Below the pieces are notes generated by a model. That model made no database searches. It saw only the letters and a list, made by a program, of their open reading frames with translations, and was not told where the DNA came from. From Phaeoceros laevis (lineage: Eukaryota; Anthocerotophyta; Anthocerotopsida; Notothyladales): a stretch of DNA of 45,154 nt. Where the stretch lies: positions 99,866-145,019 of the forward strand of contig JBNGIQ010009386.1 of assembly GCA_049999765.1 (NCBI GenBank), written 5' to 3'. Position 1 is the first letter of the stretch. Every line of letters begins with the position of its first letter. This document shows, one piece after another, positions 19,944 through 31,324 of the stretch. The position numbers and the translations under genes were made by a program.

Positions 19944-21960
19944 TTGACCGAGTGCTTTAGTGTAGGAAGTGTTTCTAATGGTAGCTAGTAGCTACCATAC
20001 CTGTAGGTTTACTCCAACCAGATCTATTTAAAAACAAGAGCACAGACATGTGTGCACATAGCTAGCATGGAATCTCCTTCTCAGCTAGTCTTCGCATTCT
20101 CTAGAACTTTCGTTACAAGTGTAGTACTGAAAGTGCAAAGATTGCCCTTTATATATGATTCCAACTCAGCCCTAGATGGCATCCTGAATGCACAAGTTGG
20201 CAGTGAGGAAGAGAGGTTCATGAATAGTGAGGAGAGGAAAACAATGAAGATGATGAAAGTTACATGGGTCAATGAGGGTTCGCAGAAGCGGCCTTTCAGA
20301 AACCAGTTCGGAGTGAGGAATAAGGATCTCCGCTTGCCTGTCAGTCTCTTCCTCTGGAATGCTACTCCTCTGGCTGTTCTCGTTCAAGGTTCCAGCTATT
20401 TCATGTTGTTCGTTCCACTGGTGGTAGTTTTTCATGTTGTCAGCTGATCATACTTGAAACAACAGGGTCTCATTAGCCGAGCTTGAACCTTGGGCACCTT
20501 CCATCTGCAAAATGCCCCTCTCCCACTGAATCCAGACATTCACAACGTATTTTAGAAGTTTTTTAGTTCAAGCACTGAAACTGCTAAGCTCAATTCAGGT
20601 GGCGGATCATCCACCCAAGACCTAACTGTCGAAGAACTCTCTTCGTGAAAGTCACCCAGGAGTTAGCATTGCCTCCCCTCAACTTGAACCCGAGGCCATC
20701 CTTGTCAAGATCAAGATGCACAACACCTGCAGCAAGAGCTTCTTCGGGACCCTTAAAATGAAGCTTCAAAGTACAAGGACACATCTGGCCAAACTTCATG
20801 TAGCTAGCTTGCTTGCAAGTTGATGCGGTGTAAGCAACATCCTGTCCCCATGTATGCAAAGTGTGTGCAAGTGTTAGCAGCTCTACATCTGGCAAAGCAG
20901 GTTCATGAATAATGCACGTTCAGATAGGAAAAAGCATTTGCCATGCATGATCTTCGAGATCCCCGGCCTCAGATCATGAAATACCATTTTGAAGCAGTGG
21001 TAGTTCCACTAGTTCAGAATACGGGCAATTTCATGAGGAAGTAAACGACAGATTGCTCAATTGTAAGCAGAAGTATGCAGCTGGGTGCCCTTTGGCTGGT
21101 ACGTAGGTCTTTCCAGAAGACTCCTTGCTGGGTTTCACATAGGGGTCCTTTTTTGCCTACAATTGCTTCCATCGCCACATAGGACTTCAGATGTCTTCGC
21201 TCTAAGTTTTGACTTCGACAACAACAGAGCTGAACGGTAATGCTATACCTCTTCTCTATATGGAATACAGTTCCTGTGTGCGACGTCTAATGTCAACTTA
21301 TCATTCCAACTCGTCAGGACATCAGTCCATCCAATTTCAGACCAGCCCAAATGTTCAAATACCTCGGATATGGACCCGTCCTCCTTGCCCATTTTTCAGA
21401 TAACCACAGTATACAAGGCCATCAATCGCACAATTTTTCAACCTGGTAGCATCGCTGTAGCGAGAAACGATGGGGTCACGATTGTCCAGGCTGACCACTC
21501 TCGAGGAAGAGATTTGACGGAGCAGGCAGTGGAGGGAAAATTTCGGGGATTGCCAACTAGCAACGCCGATTGTCTAAGACGAACGCAACGACATTGGGCG
21601 CAATCCCTTTGGCGAACTGCATCTGTTGTTGAACGCCCTAGGAGGAGCTTGGACTTGGGCGTATGCTTTAAGTTCATCTTCTTAAAAAGCGAACCTTGGA
21701 CACTTTGATCGTACAGACACTCACCACCCGCAACAGCAAATGTTAGTTGGGACCGCCCTTAACAGCGGCTGTCCTTGGAAGCCGACTTCGCGTGCCACCA
21801 GCCAGCCGAAAGCGGGGAGCCGTTGAGCGTTTCGAGATTGTTCTGTAGACTAGAGACTTGGCAGCTGCTTGGCAAGGAAGGGACTGACCACACCCAGGCA
21901 GTGGCAGGAAGTGCTGACATCAAAACTGCGGACTTTACGAATAAAGTAAATAGAAGATGA
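19944..21960. other. gene-poor stretch with scattered short ORFs
   Basis: A plus ORF at 20067-20447 begins with a plausible start after an A/T-rich tatttaaaa at about 20026. A minus ORF at 20895-20590 (AAGVVHLDLDKDGLGFKLRG) looks mildly coding. Neither shows a known domain. The remainder holds nothing I can name. Confidence 0.35.
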
Positions 21961-21962
21961 CC

Positions 21963-22944
21963 TCATCTCAGTTTCAGACCACGGACCACACGAGTCACTT
22001 GCTTGGTCTTTCCATGCATTGAGATGACTGTCTCCTGGCTACAGTGAAAGCCAAGACTGGAGACCACTTCATAGAGCACCTTCCACTGAATGGGGTCGTT
22101 TTTCCAGTGCTTCCTGTACTGCTTCAGAATCTCAGCACCCGAAGTTCTGCACTCGGTTTCCTCCCCTTCGACGAAGTACTGCCTCACAATCATCCTGATT
22201 TTCTCGTAAAACTTGCCCCTTTTTCCAGACCATTGCTTTGGATTGCCGGAATCCGTGAATGACGGCAGTTGCAGGTGGTGCGGAGCTGGATCTTCCCTCT
22301 CGGTCACCCTAGGAGGAGACTGTGAGTGACGTTCATTTGCAGACGGGGATGCGGCTGCCGCTGGTCTGCTCGATTCAGGCTGTGGAATCGCTTCATCCCT
22401 TGCCTGTTGTTGTATTCCAGCTGGTTGAGGGTGCTGCGCTGGAGCTTGTGACCTCAATCTCGCCACGGCCTTGAAGTGCTCATGAAGCCCCGCCCTGACA
22501 TGAACCTTCCAACTCTGTACTCCATCATCAATGCGTGCTTGAGAGCACCAAGCGCACCATGTCTCTACCGTGTCCTCAACCCTGCAAAGAGGAGATAACA
22601 ACATGAGTCTGCAGCTGGCAGCAGGCATAGCAACAGCAACATAACAACACTGCTTCGAGTTTCAGGTTTTTGGACTGTGTGTGTGCCCTATTCATACTCC
22701 AGATTGAAAGGTCCTCTCGATTGAGTGCTCCAACCGAGATGCATCCAATCCAGAGCAGTAGGAGAGCGTCACTGGATGGAGGACCTTACTTCTTAGCTGC
22801 TGGGGAGATGTATAGCCACTCACAAAGCTTCTCACAATTGGTGCACAGGGGAACCTCGTCATCTGAGAATTCCACATATGCCCGACCATGCAGCAGCTTT
22901 GGCGGCAACTCCCGTGCAATGGTATCAGCAGCAGCAATGAGATT
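21963..22944 (-). CDS. unrecognised protein with two Cys/His clusters, 3' two exons (5' exons not found)
   Basis: Exons 22944-22790 and 22581-21963 join in phase 2 (AA|GTAAGG ... TTTGCAG|G) and give 257 codons. Exon a reads LIAAADTIARELPPKLLHGR and YVEFSDDEVPLCTNCEKLCE. Exon b reads TVETWCAWCSQARIDDG and WKVHVRAGLHEHFKAVARLR, a C-x2-C ... H-x5-H arrangement resembling a U1/matrin-type zinc finger. A low-complexity Gln/Pro/Ser linker follows, then a basic C-terminal domain (FYEKIRMIVRQYFVEGEETE, ILKQYRKHWKNDPIQWKVLY, ISMHGKTKQVTRVVRGLKLR). It looks like a nucleic-acid-binding protein, by inference only. A relic of its tail sits at about 17170-17310, linking it to the duplicated segment. Confidence 0.6.
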
Positions 22945-22949
22945 CTGAG

Positions 22950-24200
22950 AAGATTATGCCAGAGAATATCAGATGAAGCTGAGGATCTACAACTACGAAA
23001 ATACAGTTGTTGGACATTCGTGACCAACACTTCCGCTCTACAAGGCATGCCTGTGAATAGGTTTCCGAATCCACATACAAAAACCATCCCAGCCAAGTTG
23101 CAGCAAAAATGTAGATTAGACGAAGAAGCTAATTCCAAGAACAGGCTGACCTCAAAAGCTGAGCTTGTCATAGGTTTGTTGTGCTCAACCTCCAAAACCG
23201 TGCATCCAGGCTGGGATGCTCTCGCAGAGCTGCAAGTTGAAGGACCGAATAATTTGCCGCCGGAAAGCACCAGCTTGCTACCTGGAGCTGACCCCTGTAA
23301 GTTGTAAACTTGTAAACCGTGTCAAAGGCTACTCAAAGGGGGGATACCGAACGCCTCTAACACTCAACTACGGAGCACGAGACGACGCTCAGTACGCGTG
23401 TGAAGGCCGAAATGCCCTTTTCCCCTGTCCACTGTACTTTTCACATTAGTGCATGCCACATGCAGTTGGCAAGTTGAAGGGGTTTGCTCCAAGGAAACCC
23501 TCTCCTTTCAGTGGTTGATTGTACGTGGACTCAGCTTGCAAAAAGCATATGCGCCCTCATATACGGGACCTTGGAACCCACTTTGACTACAAGTCTTGAG
23601 TAGACCTAGACCATAATCTTATTACTACTACTACTAGACTTGCCTTGCACAGCTCTTGAATTAGCCGAGTACTTGAATTAGCTGATTACTTGAATTAGTC
23701 TCGGCTAGAAATGAGGGTGCTGAAATCACATACACCATATTAATATGTTTGAAGATGTTAGTCACCTACTTAAAAAGCTAGGCAACAAAAAGAGAGAGAG
23801 AGCCTTATAAATACAGTGGACTACAAGTGATATGTTACAATGTAGTAGGTGCACAAGTGCAATATGATAGGTTAATTATGTCAATACGGCATTCTACAAT
23901 GGTACACTAGGTTAGAAATATAGCATGACTTGACTTGAAGACTACAATGACACAAGTGCTAGGTTAGAATGTAGCATGACTTGGTGGCATGCTAGGTACT
24001 GAAGGTTGGAGCACCTAGCTATGCTTGCTTACTTTGCCTAAAAGTGTTTGGAGGAAACAAGCTTGGAGCTGCAATACATTCATCTTATACTTCCTACCAA
24101 ATAGAAAAAGTTTGCCCAGTTCTTCCCTTCCCTCCTTAGCTTGTAGCAGATACTGCTCAATTGTTTGCAAGCTAGCAGTATCCAACAGTTAGCAATCCTC
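22950..24200. other. intergenic stretch
   Basis: The 22950-23450 part may hold further 5' exons of the minus-strand gene but none could be joined. From 23450 the DNA becomes AT-rich with short diverged repeats (ttgaattag at 23660-23700; aggttagaa..tagcatgactt at 23910-23975). Confidence 0.4.
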
Positions 24201-24204
24201 CATA

Positions 24205-24338
24205 TGCTCATCCTTATATAAATAATCAATTGATAACTCTCTTTCCCATGGATCCATGCCCGAACTTTGCATGCTCATCCTTATATAAATAATCAATTGA
24301 CAACTCTCTTTCCCATGGATCCGTGCCCGAACTTTGCA
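24205..24338. repeat. 67-bp tandem duplication
   Basis: 24205-24271 and 24272-24338 differ at only a few positions; each contains atataaataatcaattga and ccatggatcc. Confidence 0.95.
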
Positions 24339-24385
24339 GGTTATCTTCATGAGCAAATGCTCTGAGATAAGCTACCTTGTCATGC

Positions 24386-24421
24386 GGTGGTCTTGGTGGT
24401 CTTGGTGGTCTTGGTGGTCTT
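24386..24421. repeat. 9-bp tandem repeat (ggtggtctt)x4
   Basis: Four perfect copies. No coding frame of interest. Confidence 0.95.
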
Positions 24422-24847
24422 GGTTAGGGCACAGAAGAGGCCAACACCATGCAGTATAAAATGATGCCGAGTATTAATAGGGCTTAAAGTAACTTTAATG
24501 CCAATACTAACGTTAGACCTGGTTTAATGATGACCGGGTCCCTAGGTCAGCAAATACTTAGGTTGTACATGCCATTTTTAGAGGCAAGGGAGCACCACAG
24601 GAAGGTAGGAGTGGGAGCGTTGCGCCGTCAGCTAGCTAGCTCAAGCAATGACTACCATCACCCGCACAAAGGCATGCAACGGACGTAGGTGCGGGTGGAA
24701 TTTCTTTTGTCCCGTGGGACTTGCTGTGAACTGTCTGTTTGCCGAGAGCATTGCCTGTGCGCTGCCAATTGAAGGACTTCCCCGCATCTCAGTAGAAGAG
24801 ATGCGTGCATAGGCAAGGAACCCAGCAAGGAATCTTTGGTTCTCCGC

Positions 24848-24913
24848 GCGAAAAAAAGAAAGATGTTTGGTTCATAACTCGCGAAAAAAAGAAAGATCTT
24901 TGGTTCATAACAT
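24848..24913. repeat. 33-bp tandem duplication
   Basis: Two adjacent copies of gcgaaaaaaagaaagatgtt followed by tggttcataactc, differing by one base in the shared part. Confidence 0.9.
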
Positions 24914-25269
24914 TTTTGCTAGAAGGAATTGGAGCGGCTTGGAAGGAATGGTAGAAGGATTTATTGACGAGCTTAGGGTAAAAATCAACCGGTGCCAAAG
25001 CCTACAGGTCGCTAGCTCAGTCTAAATTTAGACTTTGGAGAGATCAAAGTAGCGGGTGTGATAGTGCATCTCCAAACGCTTGGTGCTTTAGTCAGGACGG
25101 TACATTCATGCTATCATCTTAATATGATAGAGCTTGAGTAGGGAACATGGAATAGATCAAGCTATGATGTCCTAGGTGCATATCATAAGACAAGATGGAT
25201 ATCTTAGAACTACTAACTACATCATGACGAGATATAGTAGAACCATGATAAGTCATATGAGTCCTACTC

Positions 25270-25553
25270 ATGCACATGTGCCTCAACCACCCAATGTATA
25301 GCCGTCTAATACACCCAACTCAAGAGCATCGACCGGATTCACTCCGGGCAACGACATTGTTGTGGTTCTTTTTTTTTAAGGTATAAAAGAGATTTCAGCA
25401 AGCGCATCCACGATATCTCTCCCCATGTACCTCAATATTTAGGTACATGGAGAAATATCGTGGATGCGCTTGCCGGAATCGAACCCGGTCGTTGCATCCG
25501 AAGTGGATATCTTAGGTGGCCACGTATTGGGTGGTTGAGGAACATGCTAACCA
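25270..25553. mobile_element. inverted pair of tRNA-derived SINE copies forming a long fold-back
   Basis: The minus-strand copy on the right has a tRNA-like A-box region (ggttagcatgttcctcaacc) and an exact B-box (gggttcgattcc, reverse complement at about 25473-25492). The left copy is in plus orientation with a decayed B-box (cggattcactccgg, 25334-25347). Their 3' parts form a hairpin: 25399-25432 against 25441-25472, identical apart from one substitution and a 2-nt insertion, with an 8-nt loop. The left arm contains an insertion of about 50 nt. Confidence 0.7.
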
Positions 25554-25657
25554 GCAGAACACAACTCCTTTGATGTCCTCAAACTCGCGAAAAACCTTAC
25601 ACGTGATTTTGAAATTTTATAGCAAGGAAGGAAGTAAGTTTATTTATAGTGGTTGAC

Positions 25658-25727
25658 GAGGTACTTGCGTAGTACTTGGGTGCCCGACATGAGAGGTACT
25701 TGCGTAGTACTTGGGTGCCCAACATGA
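25658..25727. repeat. 35-bp tandem duplication
   Basis: Two copies of gaggtacttgcgtagtactt followed by gggtgcccgacatga; one base differs. Confidence 0.9.
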
Positions 25728-25904
25728 GAGGCCGCCACCTATCGGGACCTAGAGCATAATCCTAACTTCATCTATCCAATCATCAAATCAGATACATAAG
25801 GTATCTAACCTCTTTGTTCGTACACTTGTAGTTGATTGACACCGTTAGCAATATCTTTTGAAGTACTACGTCATGTTGCTAGGGAAGCAATTTTTAGTAA
25901 AAAT

Positions 25905-26035
25905 ATTATGCCATTAATATTATGCCATTCCCGGGAGTCGGAACCCAGGTCTTTGCCTCCTAACTAGATGCCGGTTGGGCCTCCACCTGTTGGGTGGTGA
26001 GGCAACGTACTAACCACTGCACTACAATGGCTTTG
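25905..26035 (-). mobile_element. tRNA-derived SINE, minus strand
   Basis: On the minus strand: A-box tagtgcagtggttagtacgt, B-box-like gggttccgactcccg, tRNA-like spacing, and an A/T-rich tail carrying two copies of a 14-bp unit (atattatgccatta) at 25905-25931. The segment ggttagtacgttgcctcacc matches the SINE pair at 25.3-25.5 kb, so it belongs to the same family. Confidence 0.65.
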
Positions 26036-26633
26036 TATTTGGGAATAGGTTGAGAATGGAAAAAGAGGTTGCAAATTTAGCAGGAGGCATTCTTCCTTAC
26101 CTGATTACAATAATCCTAAAAAGTGGTAATGCCATACCTTAGCCATCCAACATTCTAGTAATAGTGATGAGTGAGAGTGTGGGTTCAACTAACACACACT
26201 TGGAGGGCTTTACATTGTGTGAAATGGTCATGCCTGCAATGCACCAAGTACTATGAACATAAATATCGTGTTACGCCCACTCCAACACATGGGACGCCGG
26301 CAGAGTCGGTCGCTCAACCAGCCGGGGACTGGAACCAGCAAACTGTGAACTTCAGAAGTAACGGTGATTAGTATATGCATGCTGATGCATGTATGCAAGG
26401 TGACCATCCCACACACGACAGACTTCGCATGACGGGGTGCGACAACCTTCTCATGGTCTTTAGGTTCTTCGAGAATATCCCATGTGATTTGTCCTTTTTT
26501 TTTTAAGTTTCAAAAGTTTTTTTGCTGTGGCGAGAACGCACAAGAGAGCCCGAATGGCGCTATTCTCCCCGATGAACAACCAAATGCATGATTTGCTTAG
26601 GGGGGGGGGGCCTTAATTAGTAGCGTGATAAGC

Positions 26634-26703
26634 TTCCTTGACGAGAAAACAAATTGAAAGCCATCCGTTTGGCTTTCAATCTATATTAATTCTCATCAAG
26701 GAA
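26634..26703. repeat. inverted repeat / hairpin
   Basis: ttccttgacgaga ... attgaaagcca (26634-26663) pairs with tggctttcaat ... tctcatcaaggaa (26669-26703). A G10 run lies just upstream at 26601-26610. Confidence 0.8.
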
Positions 26704-27250
26704 TTAAGAGACATGTGTTTTCCAACTCTGATCGTGTAAGACTCATCTCTTTAACCAATACGGACGATGACCAGTTCAGGAGCTACCTGTAAGTTTACCA
26801 AACATACAAGTTTGAGGATTTAGGTGGTACCTCAGAGCCCTGTTGGAAGCTACCTCAATCTTGAGGTGCATGCATGCTCTTTTGCTGGTAACATTGGGCT
26901 TTCTTCTTGCCCTGCTGGCGGCAAGAGCCTCAATGTCCTTAGTGCTTGTGCGTTGCGAGCAGGACAACTGCTACTTTTGAGAGCCCTGACCATTTGAGGC
27001 CACGAGTAGATCGAAGACTTGGCTCAGCATACGATGCATATGAATTCTGAAAGTTGGCTTTGGCTGCTACCTGATGTGTTAGCCATTCTTGCATATGCTG
27101 TCAAAACATGAATTAGGTGTGTTGACTATTGATATTTGGTAGATGCGTGAAAATACAATTGTGCAAAACATACCATATAGCTTGGCAAATGAAAATATTG
27201 AATACTTTGCAGAGTACTACATTCTTGGTTTAGTCCCAGTTTTATGGGCA

Positions 27251-27868
27251 TCAGCTAGTTTGTGAGCTGCTGTGTGAATATGAGAATGTGGAAGTGTGCT
27301 GCGAGCAACGAATCCTAGAGGGTAGGATTTTGATCTTGCACACTCCACTTGACAGAGATGCTCGACATACTTTCAATTCACTTTTCACCATGGTTTTGGG
27401 TTCTTCGATGTCAGCCAAGTTGTCAAGGAAAGCCAAAGATTTGTGGATGTCTCTAAAGGGAACCCATTGAACCTGAACATCTTTGATCACTTCTTTTCCT
27501 GATCGATGCTCTTTGATATCTGCGTGAATCTCCACATCGTCTTGAAGTTGGCTTTTCCTCATGATATATACATATCTAGAAGTCACAACAGCCTCATTAG
27601 GCAACCACTTGCGTAAAAGACTGTTGCCCAAGCATGTGCGCTGTCCTTCCTACGCTTGGATGCCCACTCTCCTATATTGATATGCGAATCATCAACCAGT
27701 TATGTTGCCTCTCTTATAAGCTTCGACGCCCATGATTTCAGCCACCTGATGAGCCTCGTGAGCGGCCCCGGGGAGTGCTCCATCCCCAGTCCCATGGGCT
27801 CCGGATTACCAGCCACGAAAGCACCGTCTAACGATTGGAAAGCGTCCTTCAAGGGACTGGCTTTGTGA
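27251..27868 (-). pseudogene. unrecognised coding-like relic on the minus strand
   Basis: The frame at 27631-27251 reads LRKWLPNEAVVTSRYVYIMR, LQDDVEIHADIKEHRSGKEV and VQWVPFRDIHKSLAFLDNLA. Upstream in other frames come LVDDSHINIGEWASKRRKDS (about 27690) and GMEHSPGPLTRLIRWLKSWA (about 27770). The pieces look coding and run in order but are split by frame changes or unresolved introns. I cannot assign a family; a transposon-derived or decayed gene is possible. Confidence 0.4.
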
Positions 27869-27899
27869 CAGAGAAAAAGAGAGCAAACTTCCTTTTTCT

Positions 27900-29270
27900 C
27901 TGTACAGCACAGAAGCACAAAGGCACAGTTGTATGTGGGAATCACTTTCCCAGGTGTATGAATATTTGGAGTTGGAAGGAGAGAGTTGTGATGACATCAC
28001 AATTGCATGCATTTCTGAAACTTGTGGGATTGTGCCAGTGTTGACGAGTCCGCTCCTAGGAGCCACTGAGCGATTTATGTATATGCCAGCTAGTGAGAAG
28101 GGTAGTCGTCAGACTACACCCCTCATTTGTCCACATTAAGTGGCAGCACGCCCGATTCCCATGAGGAGTCGTCACGGTGTGTCCGACCCCCTACCACTAC
28201 TACTACTACTCCCTGGAGGAATTAATGTGGGAAGCTTAAAGCTAACCACGAGAAATTTAAGCATGTGCACTTACCTTTTGCTTCTTTTTTTAGCGACGTA
28301 GGCACTTTATAGATAAGATTACATAAGGTTTTTAGCCTTTTTCCTAGTCATCTACATTAAGGCTTTTTATCTTCGTGTAGATGTCCATAAAATCATCACA
28401 AAAATCTGCGTTTTCGACCCGATGACCTTCAACGTGAGTGGTTAGGTTAGGGAGTGGAATGATGTTAGCGCTAAACGGGGGGACATGGTTCTCCGCATAA
28501 ACAAAGCACAAACGGATGCGCTTGTGGTGGTGGCCAATGGCTTTACAGGAAAGGAAAGGGAGTGAACACATGTAAGCTACCTTTGCTTCTTTTCTAGATC
28601 TACCTAACGCGTACGGACATACAATAAATTGACATCATCAACGTTTCATTCCTCAAGTATTTCCTTGCAAAACAAAAAGAGGGAAACTTAGAAGGGCCAT
28701 ATCCTTGATCAATGATGCCATTGAAGGAAGACATTGTGGCTTGGTACCCCATGATCTAGTCTTTTACATACAAGGAGCACCGGCGCTTCGCCCTTAGCCC
28801 GAAAAGGCCTCAGGTGGCGTGGGAAGATAGCAAAAATCTCTTGGCTATTAACGCTTAAGATAAAAAGTTGGATAGGATAGCGACAAGCAAAAGAGTGGAA
28901 AGGTAGACCGGAGTCCAACAAACGAGTAGGAAATGGACCTATAGATTTAATTAATAGACCCTCGAATCTTTAGAAACGCTCAATATAGAAAGAACGCGCC
29001 TTGACACAAAAAAAAAAAACATTAACGCACACGCACCCACTATGACATACAACTGCAATGCTTGTCAAGATCCTAAATTGTTGAATGGTGAGCTTACGAT
29101 GGGGTACTTGTGCAACGTTACTCCACTTTCACAACCTCATAGGATGCAGAAGACGAGATCACCTGAGGTCGTCGACGTTGTCACTGCGGAGCTTCTACCA
29201 CAAGGTAGATGCGGACGAGATAGAGAGCACGAGGGCAAGGATACACGTGGTTGTTTGCAATTTCATGATT
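27900..29270. other. AT-rich intergenic stretch
   Basis: Short frames only, for example minus-strand 28571-28344 and 28921-28709, with no recognisable domain. No RNA gene seen. Confidence 0.4.
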
Positions 29271-29278
29271 ATGCCTTA

Positions 29279-29327
29279 GCACGACCGTGAAGAACGTTAT
29301 CTACATGTACATGTATGGTCGTGCTGT
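29279..29327. repeat. short inverted repeat (9-bp stem)
   Basis: agcacgacc ... ggtcgtgct, flanking about 30 nt that contain tacatgtacatgta. Confidence 0.75.
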
Positions 29328-29532
29328 TGTGCATGTCAAGATATTGTAAAAAAAGAACCTCACGGAATGACTTGGGGAACAGCTCAACATGTCATGGATG
29401 AGCAAGTGTTGGTGATTGCCCGGGTAGTTAAGTACAAAGCGGAGGAAAAGGACATGGAGGCGCTAAGTGGACAAGCTACAAAGTACGTTTTAGAAATTAG
29501 AGAAAAGAGCAAAAACTAGCTTAAATGAAAAG

Positions 29533-29567
29533 GGGACTTACTCGCCATTAGGTGAGTTAAGTCCCTA
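29533..29567. repeat. small hairpin
   Basis: gggacttactc and gtgagttaagtccc can pair around an 8-nt loop. Confidence 0.6.
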
Positions 29568-29730
29568 TGAACCTACTATGTGCCAAGTTCTATTTACTAT
29601 ACAAGAACGCCCCATTACATGAAATAAAATAAAATAAAGCATGTCATAGAATGACTGCATGCTCAATTTCCCTTAATTGCCAGTATTGCGTGACTCTTTG
29701 CACTCTAGTATTAGCGGCTTATTGGGAGGA

Positions 29731-29930
29731 ATGGTGCTAGCATAGCATGTAGTGACGTGATGTGAGTTAATTTGAGGAGGTTGACACTACATGCTAGCAT
29801 AGCATGTAGTGTACTAGGGAATCCTCAAGGAACCGTGCCAGGGGAAGAATGGTGCTAGCATGTAGTGATGTGATATGAGTTTATTTGAGGAGGTTGACAT
29901 GGTTCCTTGATGATCCCGTAGTACACTTCA
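29731..29930. repeat. nested direct and inverted repeats
   Basis: Direct copies of aatggtgctagcat...gtagtgac-type sequence through tttgaggaggttgaca occur at 29731-29787 and 29849-29900. Between and after them are inverted blocks, tactagggaatcctcaaggaa against ttccttgatgatcccgtagta. Confidence 0.75.
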
Positions 29931-30425
29931 ACATAAACTAGTAATATCTATAGGTACAACATAATATGTGAATGCTACTAACTTCAAATAAGTTGCTTTA
30001 AGTAAAGTACTTAACATAATCATATTTGAGTCTTAGCATCTTGGAATAAAGCCTAGCAATTTGAGTCTTAGCCACAATTGATTAGAGCTAGCAATTCAAC
30101 AAGTCTTAATCCCTAGCAACTTGGCTTACCAGGCCGCACGACTCCAAGAACCCCAAAACCGAGGCCTACCCGTTTCACTTTATAATTTTGTCCAATTAGA
30201 ATTAAATATTTTTTAGACCATTAAACAGAGATTTCAAGGCGATGAGTTTGGTATAACTTTTAGTTTATTTGGTTATGGAAAACATCGTACTGAAATATGG
30301 TATTAACTCAACGAATAACTGAGGTCCCTTTGGGCTAGTTGGTTCTTTCGGGGTTAAGTTCAGACTCTTAACACCTTGCAGCTTTTTGATACAAATATAA
30401 CTTTATTTCGCTATTAAAATAAGCG

Positions 30426-31324
30426 TCATTGGTACTTTCTTTCATATGTAACGACGATACTAAATTCTGCAACATCACAAGATGTATTAGTAATTGAGTT
30501 TTCTTTTTGTAATAAGATGCAGGAGACTATTATATAATATAATAGCCTATGCAAGACAATATCCTTGAATTTACTCATTCATGCACCCATACTTCAAATG
30601 AAAATAAAAGAACATACCATTATTATCTCTGCGGATGGTAGTCTGTATAGGATCAAAAATCTCAACTGCAAATACAACATTGATAGATATTCAGTAATAC
30701 AAAAATATACATATCAAATGATATATAAAATATTATTTCTAACCTTCTTTGACATAGATAACTATTGCACCATCAGTGACCAAAAGTTTGACTTTGGTAA
30801 TATCTTGCCCAGGGGTGTTTTGAAGATAGGTGAGTGACACAAAAAGCCCTGAAATTATACATACATAAAGTAAAGAGCATAAATAAATATAGAGATGTTC
30901 ACTAAAATATTTTTTCTTTGTAGTTGCCTACTAAATCATAGCTTCTACACAAAGTAATTTGTGTACTTACTAAGGTTGTCCTTTTCAACACTTGTGATCA
31001 GTGGATCATAAACTTGGCCTACAGAGACAAACAAAAAATGACAATCAAACCAAACACAATGAGCACATGTCGTGTATACTAAAAAAACTCTCGGAGTTTG
31101 AAAATTATTTGATCCTAAGCTAACTAGTTATAATTACTACAACATGGAGCGAACTATGACATTCACATATGTATAGTACCTATTTGTTCAGAGGTAACAA
31201 ATTGATTATCCGTAACCTTTAGATGGACGTACACAATAGGTTCATCTCCTTTGGTAGATATAATACAAATTGTCAAGAAAATATAGCTCAAACACATTCT
31301 GGTTGCAAGTTTAAGCCTTTTCAT
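30426..31324 (-). CDS. small secreted protein of unknown family, five exons, 128 aa
   Basis: Join (minus strand) 31324-31180, 31018-30971, 30848-30744, 30665-30618, 30466-30426; total 387 nt, 129 codons including TGA. All four introns are phase 1 with GT-AG ends (GTACTA, GTAAGT, GTTAGA, GTATGT donors). Exon 1 starts MKRLKLATRMCLSYIFLTIC and looks like a classic signal peptide, cleaved near STKG-DEP. The mature part reads EPIVYVHLKVTDNQFVTSEQ, VYDPLITSVEKDNLRLFVSL, TPGQDITKVKLLVTDGAIVI and FDPIQTTIRRDNNEFSIVVT; it has alternating hydrophobic residues suggesting beta-strands and no cysteine. The phases close perfectly across five short exons in AT-rich DNA, which is unlikely by chance. Function unknown; a secreted apoplastic protein is inferred. 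Confidence 0.7.

Noticed and set aside
20067-20447. Small gene with TATA-like box and start codon
   Set aside because: No homology or motif, and the opposite strand is equally open; listed only as part of a gene-poor stretch.
24386-24421. CRISPR-like array
   Set aside because: Simple 9-bp tandem repeat without spacers, in a plant nuclear region.
30565-30837. Plus-strand ORF of 90 codons
   Set aside because: Antisense to exons 3 and 4 of the five-exon secreted-protein gene, whose splice phases close perfectly on the minus strand.
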